Shown here piece after piece: positions 45,301 through 53,789 of a DNA stretch of 64,000 nucleotides. Position 1 is the stretch's first letter. Every line of letters begins with the position of its first letter. Below the pieces are notes generated by a model. That model was not told where the DNA came from, did not search any database, and saw only the letters and a program-made list of their open reading frames with translations. The DNA comes from Heterobasidion occidentale (taxonomy: Eukaryota; Basidiomycota; Agaricomycetes; Russulales; Bondarzewiaceae): the NCBI GenBank assembly GCA_039111635.1, contig JBCAQO010000014.1, forward strand, positions 1,612,001 through 1,676,000. The letters run 5' to 3'. The translations under genes were made by a program, and so were the position numbers.

Positions 45301-45380
45301 TACTTCTTGGTCCAGGTGCTCGTCCTGGCTTGTTGCAGCCCACAGATTGCAGCTTTGTTTATAGATGTAACAAGTATTTA
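42335..45380 (+). repeat. Duplicated segment, copy 1 (uninterrupted)
   Basis: About 3 kb that matches 54930-59290 in the same orientation once two LTR insertions are taken out of the latter. Shared landmarks include CACACT.TTGTGCTAG, CATTCAC.....AAAGA.AG, TTCTCCACAGAGCGCAAG, ACCATGAATATATCTGAAA, GGAATATATCCAACAAT and GAAGAATTGACTT. The first half is of ordinary composition, the second half is strikingly AT-rich. Confidence 0.85.
43792..45167 (+). pseudogene. AT-rich membrane-protein pseudogene, copy 1
   Basis: The text begins MNISENHQIVQLVGTALLHN and continues through short intron-like gaps into hydrophobic blocks: G(I/L)Y.ILIL.LTNLFKQ, then AATLLMFIGAAIIW and IQIIQDVLLLTDNQLLEN, then LVESGILYCGLCVILSGVFL, GIYPTIIMIVVCSNNTVEEM and SISRGRTSIQQELGDAHDL. 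The pattern of helices plus a GIYPT--I--V--N-(T/S)-EE motif resembles the large Agaricomycete family of seven-helix proteins of unknown function. Several in-frame stops and missing splice sites mean no intact reading was found. The coding region is far more AT-rich than the surrounding genes, consistent with C-to-T mutation of repeats, but that cause is inferred. Confidence 0.55.
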
Positions 45381-45439
45381 CTCGTGGAAATCATCCTTTG
45401 TCTTGCTGAGCACGACACTCTAAACTAGCCTGGACCATC

Positions 45440-45535
45440 GACATGTACAAGGGAGGGCTAGTGCCCTTGCCTGCGCTTTGAATTTTTCACAATGCCCATC
45501 CCATGTATCGTGCCTAGCGTCCTTACCGCCGGTCT
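45440..45535 (+). repeat. Fragment matching the CA2-CA3 spacer
   Basis: The stretch GGGCTAGTGCCCTTGCCTGC .. CACAATGCCCATCCC .. GTGCCTAGCG lines up with 40748-40808 (GGATAGCGCGCCCTTGCCCG .. CACACGATACCCGTCCCGTG .. GTCTAGCG). It is a stray piece of carbonic-anhydrase flank next to the right end of the AT-rich segment. Confidence 0.6.
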
Positions 45536-45597
45536 ATGATAGCTGCAGAGGAAGCGTCGATTCACGACTCATGCATGCGCGCACCGTTGCCATGCTC

Positions 45598-45965
45598 AGC
45601 TATATTCTGCCTTACCACGCCGTTTACACCACGCCTGCCCGTGAGCGTCCATCCATCCACCCATACATCGATCCAGCGATCCAGCGAGCCACCATCACGC
45701 GCCCATCGACAGACACGCGTCGAGCGCGTCGGGCGCGGCGGTTACGTCGGAGCACCGCGCGCCGTATTCAGCTATCTTTACACCTCAGGCGCGGCGTGCA
45801 ACACTCACATCCGACACGCAGACGCACGGCGAGCGCGCTGGGGACGTCCCGATACTCACAGCTTGTTCTGCCTCACCACTCCGTTCACAAGACGCCTGTC
45901 GCCGAATCGCGTGAACGCCCAGCAAGCCACGGTCACGCGCCCATCGAGAGACACGCGTCGGCCGC
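45598..45965 (+). repeat. Two diverged direct repeats of about 115 bp
   Basis: Unit 1 (45598-45725) and unit 2 (45858-45965) share CAGCT.T.TTCTGCCT.ACCAC, .CCGTTTACACCACGCCTG and CACGCGCCCATCGA.AGACAC. Spacing is about 260 bp. No protein role is evident; open frames here are by-products of the GC-rich repeat. Confidence 0.6.
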
Positions 45966-46232
45966 GGCGGAGACAGGCTAGCACACAAGGACAATACGGC
46001 ACGGCACAGCGCCATTGCACACACGCACGGGCCCAAGTCGAGTCTAGCCGAACAGCGATCGGTGCATTCAACGACGAAAAAAAAGTAAAAAAAAAGGTCG
46101 AGATGAAGAGAAAGGAAGACAGAGTGACAACGAGTAAAACGGAGCGGGCGTAAGAAAAGCAGGCCCCGGCTCGACTCCGTGCGGGCGCGAGGGGACGGCA
46201 GGGCGGAGGGAGGCCACAAGGCGGCTGCGCGG

Positions 46233-47183
46233 CTAGTTCTTGAGCAGCTCCTCGACGACCCTGTCTTCCGTGATCTTGGCGACGTTCGCGCCGCGGTAAT
46301 TCAGCCGCCGGAGCACGTCGATCTGTGCGCAGACACGGGCGTCAGCGGCGGGCTCCACTCACACGGGCGCACTATGTGCGCGCGAGAATCAAAACAGCAA
46401 AACGCACGCACCACCTTGTTGCGCTCGAAGCCGAGCATCGTGAACCGGTCGACGTGCGCGCGCTCGAGGCCCGCAATGGCGATCTCGTCGCGGGCCCCCG
46501 CGGCCGTGGCGGCCGCCTCCGCCGCCGCCTTATTCCCGCCCGCATACACCATCGTCCAATAGCGCGCCGTGTCGTCGAAGCTTCCACGACTCGTCATGTA
46601 GTGCTTCGCGACCTCGGCGTCCTGGGGGTCGTTCGGCTCCGGGGAGCAGAGGAGAGACTGGAGGGAGATGAGGGTGGATTTGAGGGTGAGCACGGGGGAC
46701 CAGGCGTCTTTGAGGATGTCGAGGCAGATGGCGCCCGAGGCGGAGGAGACGTTCGGGTGGTAGACTTTTGTGAGGAACTTCATTTTGACGGGCTGGAAGG
46801 GGTAGGCGTCGGGGATGACGATGTCCTGCGGGGCGGGGGGCGGTGGCATTGCGGTGGCATTGCGGTTGCGGTGGGGGAGAGGAGGTTAGGAAGGGTTAGC
46901 GCGGAGGGGCCAGGAGGAGGGGGGGGGACGTACGACTTGGAAGGTGCCCTTTTCGTAGGGGGTGCCGTCTGGGCCGGGGAAGGAGCCGATGAGGTGGAAG
47001 GGGGAGCTGTCGACGAGGTCGATGGCGACGTTGGACGACTTGTCGTTCTTGCAGTCTGCGCGGGGCGGGGGGGTCAGATCCGGATGCGATGCGATGGATC
47101 GCCGGGGCCGCGTGGGCGCGTGTGTGCGTGTGCGAGTGCGTACCTGCGATCTCCTTGTTCACGCGGCGGAGGCGGGCGTCCAT
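46233..47183 (-). CDS. UBC1: Ubiquitin-conjugating enzyme E2 with UBA domain (Ubc1/E2-25K type)
   Basis: Class II E2 that builds ubiquitin chains, notably K48-linked. Exon 1 starts MDARLRRVNKEIA at 47183. Exon 2 gives DCKNDKSSNVAIDLVDSSPF, HLIGSFPGPDGTPYEKGTFQ. Exon 3 gives VDIVIPDAYPFQPVKMKFLT, VYHPNVSSASGAICLDILKD (catalytic Cys in ICLDIL), AWSPVLTLKSTLISLQSLL and EPNDPQDAEVAKHYMTSR. An Ala-rich linker leads to the C-terminal UBA domain (FTMLGFERNKVVDVLRRLNY RGAN.. in two exons) ending EDRVVEELLKN, stop at 46233. All introns are short with GT-AG borders. Length and domain order match yeast Ubc1 and human UBE2K. It is divergent from HEM13. A decayed copy of its main exon lies at 36.8-37.0 kb. 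Confidence 0.93.
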
Positions 47184-47587
47184 GGCGATGAAGCTCGAGG
47201 GGGGAAAGATGGTGTGTATGTTGGTGTGAAGGGTGTTCAGAGCTGGGAAGAGACGAGGAGTGGGAGGACGAGGACGAGGATCCCGCCGGCAAGCACACGC
47301 GCGACTAATCTAGGATCGTCACGTGACAGCCACAGATGGCCATCGCCTGCCCAGTCCAGCCCCCAGCCTCGAGCTCGTCGTCGTCGGCGCTGCCGCGGAC
47401 GTGGGGTGAATGAGGATCACGCGCTGAAAAACATCAGGCGACGAGAGCGATGGTGGTGCGATGGGTGCGGTCTCGACGGCGTCGAGCCCCGCCGTCGAGA
47501 TCTGATGCGGCTCCACCGTGGGACCGAACCGAGCCTGATAAGAGCCCGCTCTGCGCTCCCCTCAACACCACCAGCACGCGCACCGCC
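47184..47587. promoter_or_regulatory. Divergent promoter region of UBC1 and HEM13
   Basis: A 404-bp spacer between two head-to-head starts. GATCGTCACGTGACAGCC near 47310 contains a CACGTG E-box. No TATA box was identified. Confidence 0.5.
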
Positions 47588-48706
47588 ATGTCGTCGCCCC
47601 CGCAGCCGATGCGCGACCGCGTCGCCGCGTACGTCACCGCCCTCCAAGACAAGATCGTCTCCGCCCTCGAGCACCTCGACCCCGCCGCCCCGCCCTTCCT
47701 CCGCGACGCCTGGCAGCGCCCCGAGGGCGGCCACGGCATCTCCTGCGTCTTCCAGGTGCCCTACCCCACCGACCCCGCCGCGCCCCCTCCCACCACGCTC
47801 CTCGAAAAGGCCGGCGTGAACGTGTCGGTGATCCACGGCTCTCTGCCGCCCGCCGCGATCAAGCAGATGCGCGCGGACCATGCGTCGGTGCCGTACGACC
47901 CCGACTCGACCGCCTCCCTCCCCTTCTTCGCAGCCGGCATCTCCCTCATCATCCACCCCCGCAGCGCCCACGCCCCCACCGTGCACGCCAACTACCGCTA
48001 CTTCGAAATCACAGACAAACCCACCACCCCCACCAGTACCACCACCACCGCCGAGGACAGCGACGACGCCCCGCCGAAAGTGCTCGCCTGGTGGTTCGGC
48101 GGCGGCTCGGACCTCACGCCGTCGTACCTGTACGACGCGGACGCCGCACACTTCCACGCGACGCTCAAGCAAGCGTGCGACGCGCACGGGTCCGCGCTCT
48201 ACCCCGCCTTCAAGCGCTGGTGCGACGAGTACTTCTACCTCCCGCACCGCGGCGAGACGCGCGGCATCGGCGGGCTCTTCTTCGACGACCTCACCGATGC
48301 GCCGCACAAGCGCCTCCCTGACACGACCGACGCGGCGCGCCCGTTCTCCCAAGAGGCGATCTTCGCGTTCGTGCGCAGCGCGGGCGACGCGCTCGTCCCG
48401 TCGTACCTCCCTTTGCTCGAGCGCCGCGCGCGCGCGCCGACGTCCGCGGCCGAGCGCCGCTGGCAGCTGCTGCGGCGCGGGCGGTACGTCGAGTTCAACC
48501 TCGTGTACGACCGCGGGACCAAGTTCGGGCTGATGACGCCCGGCGCGCGCATCGAGAGCATCCTCGTCAGCCTCCCCGAGGTCGCACGGTGGGAGTACCG
48601 CACGGAGGTGGGCGAGCTCGAGGGCAGCGAGGAGGCGCGCTTGATGGGGGTGCTGAAGAAGCCGAAGGAGTGGGCGTATACGAGGGCGGATGCGTATGTG
48701 CTGTAA
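47588..48706 (+). CDS. HEM13: Oxygen-dependent coproporphyrinogen III oxidase
   Basis: Converts coproporphyrinogen III to protoporphyrinogen IX in heme synthesis, using O2. Single exon of 372 codons, start MSSPPQPMRDRVAAYVTALQ. Family blocks: WQRPEGGHGISCVFQ near residue 40; AGVNVSVIHG; AAGISLIIHPRSAHAPTVHA NYRYFEI; WWFGGGSDLTPSYLYDADA; the signature RWCDEYFYLPHRGETRGIGG and LFFDD; RRGRYVEFNLVYDRGTKFGL; and the end PGARIESILVSLP .. EWAYTRADAYVL. A Thr/Asp-rich insert of about 15 residues follows the YRYFEI block. Stop TAA ends at 48706. Third positions are almost all G or C. A 443-codon open frame on the opposite strand is a shadow. No presequence is evident, in keeping with the cytosolic fungal enzyme. 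Confidence 0.95.
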   Translation: MSSPPQPMRDRVAAYVTALQDKIVSALEHLDPAAPPFLRDAWQRPEGGHGISCVFQVPYPTDPAAPPPTTLLEKAGVNVSVIHGSLPPAAIKQMRADHASVPYDPDSTASLPFFAAGISLIIHPRSAHAPTVHANYRYFEITDKPTTPTSTTTTAEDSDDAPPKVLAWWFGGGSDLTPSYLYDADAAHFHATLKQACDAHGSALYPAFKRWCDEYFYLPHRGETRGIGGLFFDDLTDAPHKRLPDTTDAARPFSQEAIFAFVRSAGDALVPSYLPLLERRARAPTSAAERRWQLLRRGRYVEFNLVYDRGTKFGLMTPGARIESILVSLPEVARWEYRTEVGELEGSEEARLMGVLKKPKEWAYTRADAYVL

Positions 48707-48869
48707 AATGGGCGCTTGCCCCGTCGTGATCTGCTGTACGATGAACAAACCAGAATCTTATCTTATCTTATCTCGCGCGCGATGCGAAATCTGATCGCAT
48801 CTCTGTCCGGCCTTGAAATATCTCGACCGACTCGCCCTCTCACCACCATCCCTCCACCATCCCTCCACC

Positions 48870-50091
48870 ATGGCAGACCCCTCCCCATCCCCGGCCACGT
48901 TCAAGCCCCTCCTCGCAAAGCTCGTCCACACCCCGGACGTCTTCACCCCCGCCGACCTCCACCGCGCCCTCGAGCACCTCTTCACCCCCGACGCCGCCCT
49001 CCCCGAACAAACCGGCGCCTTCCTCGCCGCGCTGCACATCGCCCGCGTCGAGCACCGCCCCGACATGCTCACCGCCGCCGCCGCGTCTCTCCGCGCGCGC
49101 GCTCGCTCGGTGCGCATCGACGCACCCGATGGCGCCGTGCTCGTCGATATCGTCGGCACGGGCGGGGACGGGCACAATACGTTCAACGTGAGCACGACGG
49201 CGGCCATCGTCACCGCGGGCACCGGCGCAGTGAACGTCGTCAAGGTATGTACACCGCCCCCCGTCGCGTCGCATCTACATCTGCAACTGATCGCGCGCAC
49301 GGCAGCACGGCAGCAGAGCCTCCACCTCCTCCTCAGGCTCTGCCGACCTCCTCCAATCCCTCGGCTGCATCTTCACGCCCCCTCCCACCCCTGCCGCACC
49401 CACCACCGCCCCCTCCACTCCACCCCCTCCACACGTCCTCCCCGCGCTCCCCTTCCGCTTCCTCCTCGCCCCGCACTACCACCCCGCCCTCGCCCTCCTC
49501 GCCCCCGCCCGGCGCGCCCTCCCCTTCCGCACGCTCTTCAACCTCCTCGGGCCCCTCCTCAACCCCGCCTCCCCGCCATACACCCTCATCGGTGTCGCAG
49601 ACCCCGCCCTCGGCGCCCCCTTCGCCACAGCCCTCGCCGCAGCCGGCGCGCGCCGCGCGCTCGTCGTGTGCGGCGATGAGGGGCTCGACGAGGTCAGCTG
49701 CGCGGGGCCGACGCGCGCGTGGGAGGTGGCGCGCGACGCCGCGACGGGGGACGCGGTCGTCGTCGAGCGCACGCTCGAGCCCGGCGCGACGTTCGGTCTG
49801 CCGGCGCACGCGCTCGCGAGCGTCGCGGGCGGCGCGCCGGCGGAGAACGCGGACACGCTGCGCGCGCTGCTTGCGCTGCGGCGCGGGGAGGAGGTGCCGG
49901 CGCGCTTGGAGCCCGTGTTGGACTTCGTGCTGATGAACGCGGCCGCGCTGCTGGTCGTTGCGGGCGCTGCGCCGGATTATAAGGCCGGCGTGAGCATGGC
50001 GCGGGAGGCGATTTTGTCGGGGGGCGCGGAGCGGGCGTTGGCGGCGTTTGTGGAGGAGACGAGGGCAGAGGTGCAGGGGGCTTCGTCGTGA
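48870..50091 (+). CDS. TRP4: Anthranilate phosphoribosyltransferase
   Basis: Transfers the phosphoribosyl group from PRPP to anthranilate, second step of tryptophan synthesis. Start MADPSPSPATFKPLLAKLVH at 48870 (no closer in-frame ATG fits). The PRPP-binding motif DIVGTGGDGHNTFNVST lies near residue 95. One intron, 49245-49305, then HGSRASTSSSGSADLLQSLG. Next come LPFRFLLAPHYHPALALLAP ARRALPFRTLFNLLGPLLNP, a family hallmark, then LVVCGDEGLDEVSCAGPT, and near the end DFVLMNAAALLVVAGAAPDY. Stop at 50089. A Pro/Thr/Ser-rich run of about 20 residues (TPAAPTTAPSTPPPP) is inserted after GCIF, longer than in most fungi. Extremely GC-rich third positions, like HEM13. Complete and in frame. Confidence 0.94.
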
Positions 50092-50260
50092 GAGGGCGTA
50101 TGTGCGTGGTTGAGGTGTGCGATATCTGAGTGATGTGGTGTAGGCTCTCGGAGTAGATTACATTACATCATGCTGCGAGGCTCTTCCCCGACTCCACTGA
50201 AAGTGGGGGAGGGTTCTGTGGAATGCGAACGAGAGGTCTCTCAGCCATCGACGTTGGCGA

Positions 50261-50410
50261 CGCTGATTGGCTGCTGAAGGTCCGTCACTCCAATATGACA
50301 ACGCTAATTGGCTGTTGAAGGCCACGTGAAATATCTATGGACTATTAGACCACGTGATAGGTCCTTTGCATGATCATCGCAAAACTGATTGGCTGTTGAG
50401 AATGCACGTG
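50261..50410. promoter_or_regulatory. Threefold CCAAT-type and CACGTG repeat
   Basis: The block CTGATTGGCTG(C/T)TGA (reverse CCAAT box) occurs at 50261, 50302 (as CTAATTGG) and 50384, and CACGTG occurs at 50322, 50351 and 50405. The units are 40-80 bp apart with similar surrounding sequence (GTTGAAGGCCACGTGAA; GTTGAGAATGCACGTGAA). No intact gene starts close downstream, so this may be the promoter of a lost gene or a short repeat. Confidence 0.6.
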
Positions 50411-51439
50411 AATGATCTTTGCTACACTCAGCTGACTATCTAGGTCCATGAACTCCACAAAACGATCAGCATTGACGTTGAGGCGTGAGAAGTGTGGGAG
50501 CTGCCAATGCAAAGTGGAAGTCCTAGTGATGAAAATGGAACAGACTCACCTGGAACTTTGGTATCAGGACTACAAGTACCATGCTGTCACAAAATCAAGA
50601 GGAGTGTCCCCCTTCCCCCCCCCCCTCCCTCCACATCTCTTGTAACCCTGTGTATGCCCTGGGCCACAACCCTTTCGCTTTCATCTCCCCATCCTCCTAC
50701 ATTGTGCATGGCACACCCACTGCTCAACAAGCAGCCCAACGACGCACCATGTGTCTATGATGGCAACACCACAGCATGCTTATCCTAGTACAAGCAGGTG
50801 CCCCGTGAGTGGCTGCACCCTGCTAATGCCAACACTTTGTCCACATTTTATCTCACCAGTCTCCCCACAGTGTGCCCACCACCTCACAGGCAGATTGACG
50901 ATGTGCCGCATGTCTGCAAGAGGTACGAGCAGGCACCCCCCAAGTGGCTGCACCCCGCTGACTTTCACGCTTTGTCCACAGCCCGCCTCGCTAGTCCGCT
51001 GCCAACAAACAGGTGTTCAACCTCATGGTCCTCGCCATGAAGGCCGACCTGACGAGGAGGCCAACCTGACGAGGCTGCCGCGCAGGCATACCATGCGCAA
51101 CCTGGTGCTCATGCCCACCCCACCCATCTTTCAGCGACTGCTCCCCGCGCTGTAGCTGCCACACATGCTCCTACTTGCGAGCATGCTCCCGGACATGTAT
51201 GCCAACATCGTGGGCCTTGCACCACCTCTACAGGGCCCGCACCGACCACGAACGTACCGTCTTTTGTGGCCTTGTGCAGATCTCGTTGATGATACCTTCA
51301 TCAAGCTCTTCGTCTGCAATGAACGCGTGCTCAGGGCTCTGTGTGGCTGCCGGTGGGGTGCGTTTAACTGCATCCCCACGGCACTCTGTAGCTATCCCCC
51401 TTTGTTCTCCTTTCATTGTTGCGTGCGAGGTCGCTGATG
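50411..51439. repeat. Degenerate repeated cassette
   Basis: Holds related units of about 60-90 bp. One unit, TACAAGCAGGTGCCCCGTGA GTGG.., appears at about 50790 and again, diverged, at 50930 (TACGAGCAGGCACC) and 51628 (TACAAGCTGGTTCC). Another unit with CATTG.GCATGGCA..CAACTGCT.. and AGCAGCCCAA.AACGCACC lies at about 50700 and 51710. No intact gene was found; translated pieces (YKQVPREWLHPANANTLST; YEQAPPKWLHPADFHALST) show the similarity at protein level. Confidence 0.5.
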
Positions 51440-51660
51440 ATTGGTTTGGACAGCAAACATGCCCCACAACCCCACTCCTGGCAGCAGCTGCAACCCACAC
51501 CCGGTCAATGTCCTGCTCCACGCACACCTGTCTCTCGCACATCCAAACACACTGCAGCTCGTCCTGCTCAACCACGGGCTGTACATGTGTCTGCCGGACG
51601 TCCTCCGCGAGGAGTACGCTTACCGGTACAAGCTGGTTCCCTGCGGGTGGCCGCACCTGG
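51440..51660 (+). pseudogene. Fragment of an ABC1/ADCK-type atypical kinase
   Basis: The text HPVNVLLHAHLSLAHPN, LQLVLLNHGLYMCLPDVLRE and EYAYRYKL resembles the metal-binding core of ABC1/ADCK kinases, where one expects HPGNVL and L(D)HGLY followed by L---LR--YA-L. Two key residues differ: Gly to Val in HPGN and Asp to Asn in LDHGLY. Nothing corresponding to the rest of a kinase domain was found, and the text continues into the repeated cassette. Assignment rests on remembered motifs. Confidence 0.42.
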
Positions 51661-52437
51661 CGCATGCCCCGCCCCACAGCCCCTTTGTCTCCCTCTTCCC
51701 ATCCTTCCACATTGCGCATGGCATGCCAACTGCTGGACGAGCAGCCCAATAACGCACCGGGCACATCACGAGCACAGATCAGTTCGCAAGGCAGCCCTCC
51801 ATTTGTTGCCCAACACCATCAAGGACTACCTATTGAGGGAGGGGTGGTAGGAGGACGACAAGCCGTGGGATAGGTTGTGTGTGACGATGTACAGGACGTG
51901 GTCAACACTGATTTTATGTATTTCTATACAGTCTTTATGTAGTAGTATAAGTTCTGAGCTGAATTCTCCGTTGAAAACACCACAATGCGATATGTACGGC
52001 GAGCGATCTATTGATTCTACACTCTGATCGAGTTGGGGACTGGCACTAAGTGCTGCTACGATCCGTACCTAGTGTGCGGATGTGCGAGTTCTCCTGCCGT
52101 CTTACGCATGCTCGTCTGGCAGCTTTTGCTATGATGCTGGGCTCATTCTGAACTGCCTTGATGCTGGACGCTAATGTGAACACAGTCTTTTTCATTTGAG
52201 TGCTACCGACATACTAACATGTTAATTACTAGCATAGTCCACGCACGCAACAGCAATGCATGACATGACATGGACAACCTTGTGTGCCGCTGCCGCTCCT
52301 CCTGCTTGTTGTTGTTGTTGTTGTTGTTGCCTCCGCCCTGCTCACCTGCGGCTTTTTCCATGGCAACAGGAGCGGAGCATAGCTTGTTGACAGATGACAC
52401 GCGATCTCATCGACCGATCAAACTTGCACTTTGAGGG
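51661..52437. other. No gene recognised; contains a trinucleotide repeat
   Basis: Non-coding as far as can be seen. Becomes AT-richer after 51900. Confidence 0.45.
52306..52329. repeat. (TTG)8 microsatellite
   Basis: Eight perfect TTG units. Confidence 0.95.
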
Positions 52438-52790
52438 CCAGATGCAGATTGTCTATCTGCCTCTTTCCATCTCACCCAGAGACTAGGACATGGCTGAAGA
52501 GCACAAGAAAGTCAGCGAGCGTGTGCACGTGCCCCGTCATCAACAACACTACCTATCCCTGCGCTCAATGAGTCCCACGCCCAGCATCCCTTCCCAACTT
52601 TCCCCGAGCCATCCGTCCTTCAAGAATCATCAAAGAAAATAGACGACAGATATTCCTGCGGTGTCTGGTCTACTCTGTATGCTTGGGCTCTTGGACTTCC
52701 TCCCACTCCCGCTGTGACTGCGGTATGACAGCACAAGCAGGATAGCATTGTATGCACATAGTATGCACGCGCAAACCCCAACAAATAAAA
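52438..52790 (+). pseudogene. Exon 1 and leader of an MFS transporter (M3-like) fragment
   Basis: Matches the reverse complement of about 35160-35515 (M3 leader and exon 1). Shared blocks: CCAGATGCAGAT.GTCT, TCTCACCC..AGAGACT.GGACATGGC, GAAGAGCACA.GAAAGTC, CCCCGTCATCA, AAACACAGACGACGGC-like AAAATAGACGACAGAT, TGGACTT...CTTC.CCC.ATCCCG-like text and GGTATGACAGC. The ATG equals 52490 and would read MAEEHKKVSER, but a stop and several frame changes follow within 60 codons. No later MFS exon follows; the next gene is CA4 on the opposite strand. Confidence 0.72.
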
Positions 52791-52842
52791 CATATAATCT
52801 ACACTGGCAGTTGTACAAGCCTTTGCTCATTACCCGCCCCCC

Positions 52843-53720
52843 TCATGCAGCTACCCCATCCGCGCTGCCGCTGCTGCTTCCGTCGCTGTTGCTGTCATCA
52901 TTGCTATTGCCATTGCCATTGCCATCGTTGTTGTTGCCGTTGCTGCCACCCACCATGACCGACACGTTGAGATTCCATAGCCAGCACTTGCTGATGTCAT
53001 GCAACAGCCTGTGCACGTGCACGGGCCTATCCAGCGACTGCAGCGCACCGAGCGCACGCGCGATGCCCGCGACCTGCATTTCAATGTTCCACTCGTTAAA
53101 CAGCAGCTTGCACCGACTCACACCCACCCTTATGTGTGTGTCGGTGTTGAGGCCATTCTTGCACGGGGTGATGCAGATCTCCAAGGGGAGGGTGGCAGCG
53201 AGGGTGGTGACCGGCGCGAGCCAGCGCTCAAGTGGCGTCATGAGGGCCACAGGGCCTGCCCATGCAGCTTTGAAGCTGGCGCTGATGCCGGCGCAGTTGG
53301 TGTGGCCCGCAACAATGACTGGGGAGACGAGCCCATCAGCGTACTGTGAGTCAATTTGGGAGGGAAGAAGACACACACTGTGGTCGACTTGGAGCTTCTG
53401 GACGGCGTACTTGAGGATGGCAAACGCACTGATATCGTCTGCACGGAATTGGCTGGGGAAGACGAGCGGCGTGGGTTGTAGGTCACAAGGAGGAAAGAGA
53501 GCAATGGCGGTGCGGAGGCTTACTTTGCGATGTTGCGGTAGGCAAAGATGTCGCCCCTTGCGGAGTTGGGGACAACCAGTTCAGGGACGCACGAGTCGGC
53601 GCAGCTGATCCAGAGCAGGGGATTGTTGCAGTTGTTGCCAACGTTGGACTTGCCAGCCCAGTGGTCATTGGCCTTCTTGATGATATTGTTGATGTCGGTG
53701 TGCACGAATGCGCTGGCCAT
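52843..53720 (-). CDS. Beta-carbonic anhydrase CA4, catalytic arginine replaced by cysteine
   Basis: Fourth carbonic anhydrase, on the opposite strand and 12 kb from the trio. Start MASAFVHTDINNIIKKANDH at 53720. Unlike CA1-CA3 the first exon runs without an intron straight into LLWISCADSCVPELVVPN, then ARGDIFAYRNIA. Later exons: [80 protein letters not shown]. The active site reads CADSC instead of CADSR (one C-to-T change of CGC), while the zinc-binding His and Cys (GHTNC) remain. The C-terminus is a run of Asn/Gly/Ser/Asp (GNNNDGNGNGNSNDD) from a trinucleotide-rich tract, absent in CA1 and CA2; stop at 52843. Still readable, but probably inactive or a young pseudogene. Confidence 0.72.
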
Positions 53721-53777
53721 GGAGGGCGAGTATGGATGAGGTGCGGATGGCAAGTCGGCGAAGCAGGGTCTTGTATG

Positions 53778-53785
53778 TATATATA
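53778..53785 (-). promoter_or_regulatory. TATA-like element of CA4
   Basis: TATATATA, about 58 bp upstream of the ATG at 53720 on the minus strand, the same spacing as in CA1 and CA2. Confidence 0.5.
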
Positions 53786-53789
53786 GCAT

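Noticed and set aside
45478..46153. Open frames of 167 and 205 codons, plus strand
   Set aside because: They overlap each other, lie on diverged direct repeats and are rich in Arg, Pro, Thr and His as expected of GC-rich non-coding DNA.
47417..48748. 443-codon open frame on the minus strand
   Set aside because: It is exactly antisense to the single-exon HEM13 gene, whose almost purely G/C third positions remove stops from the opposite strand.
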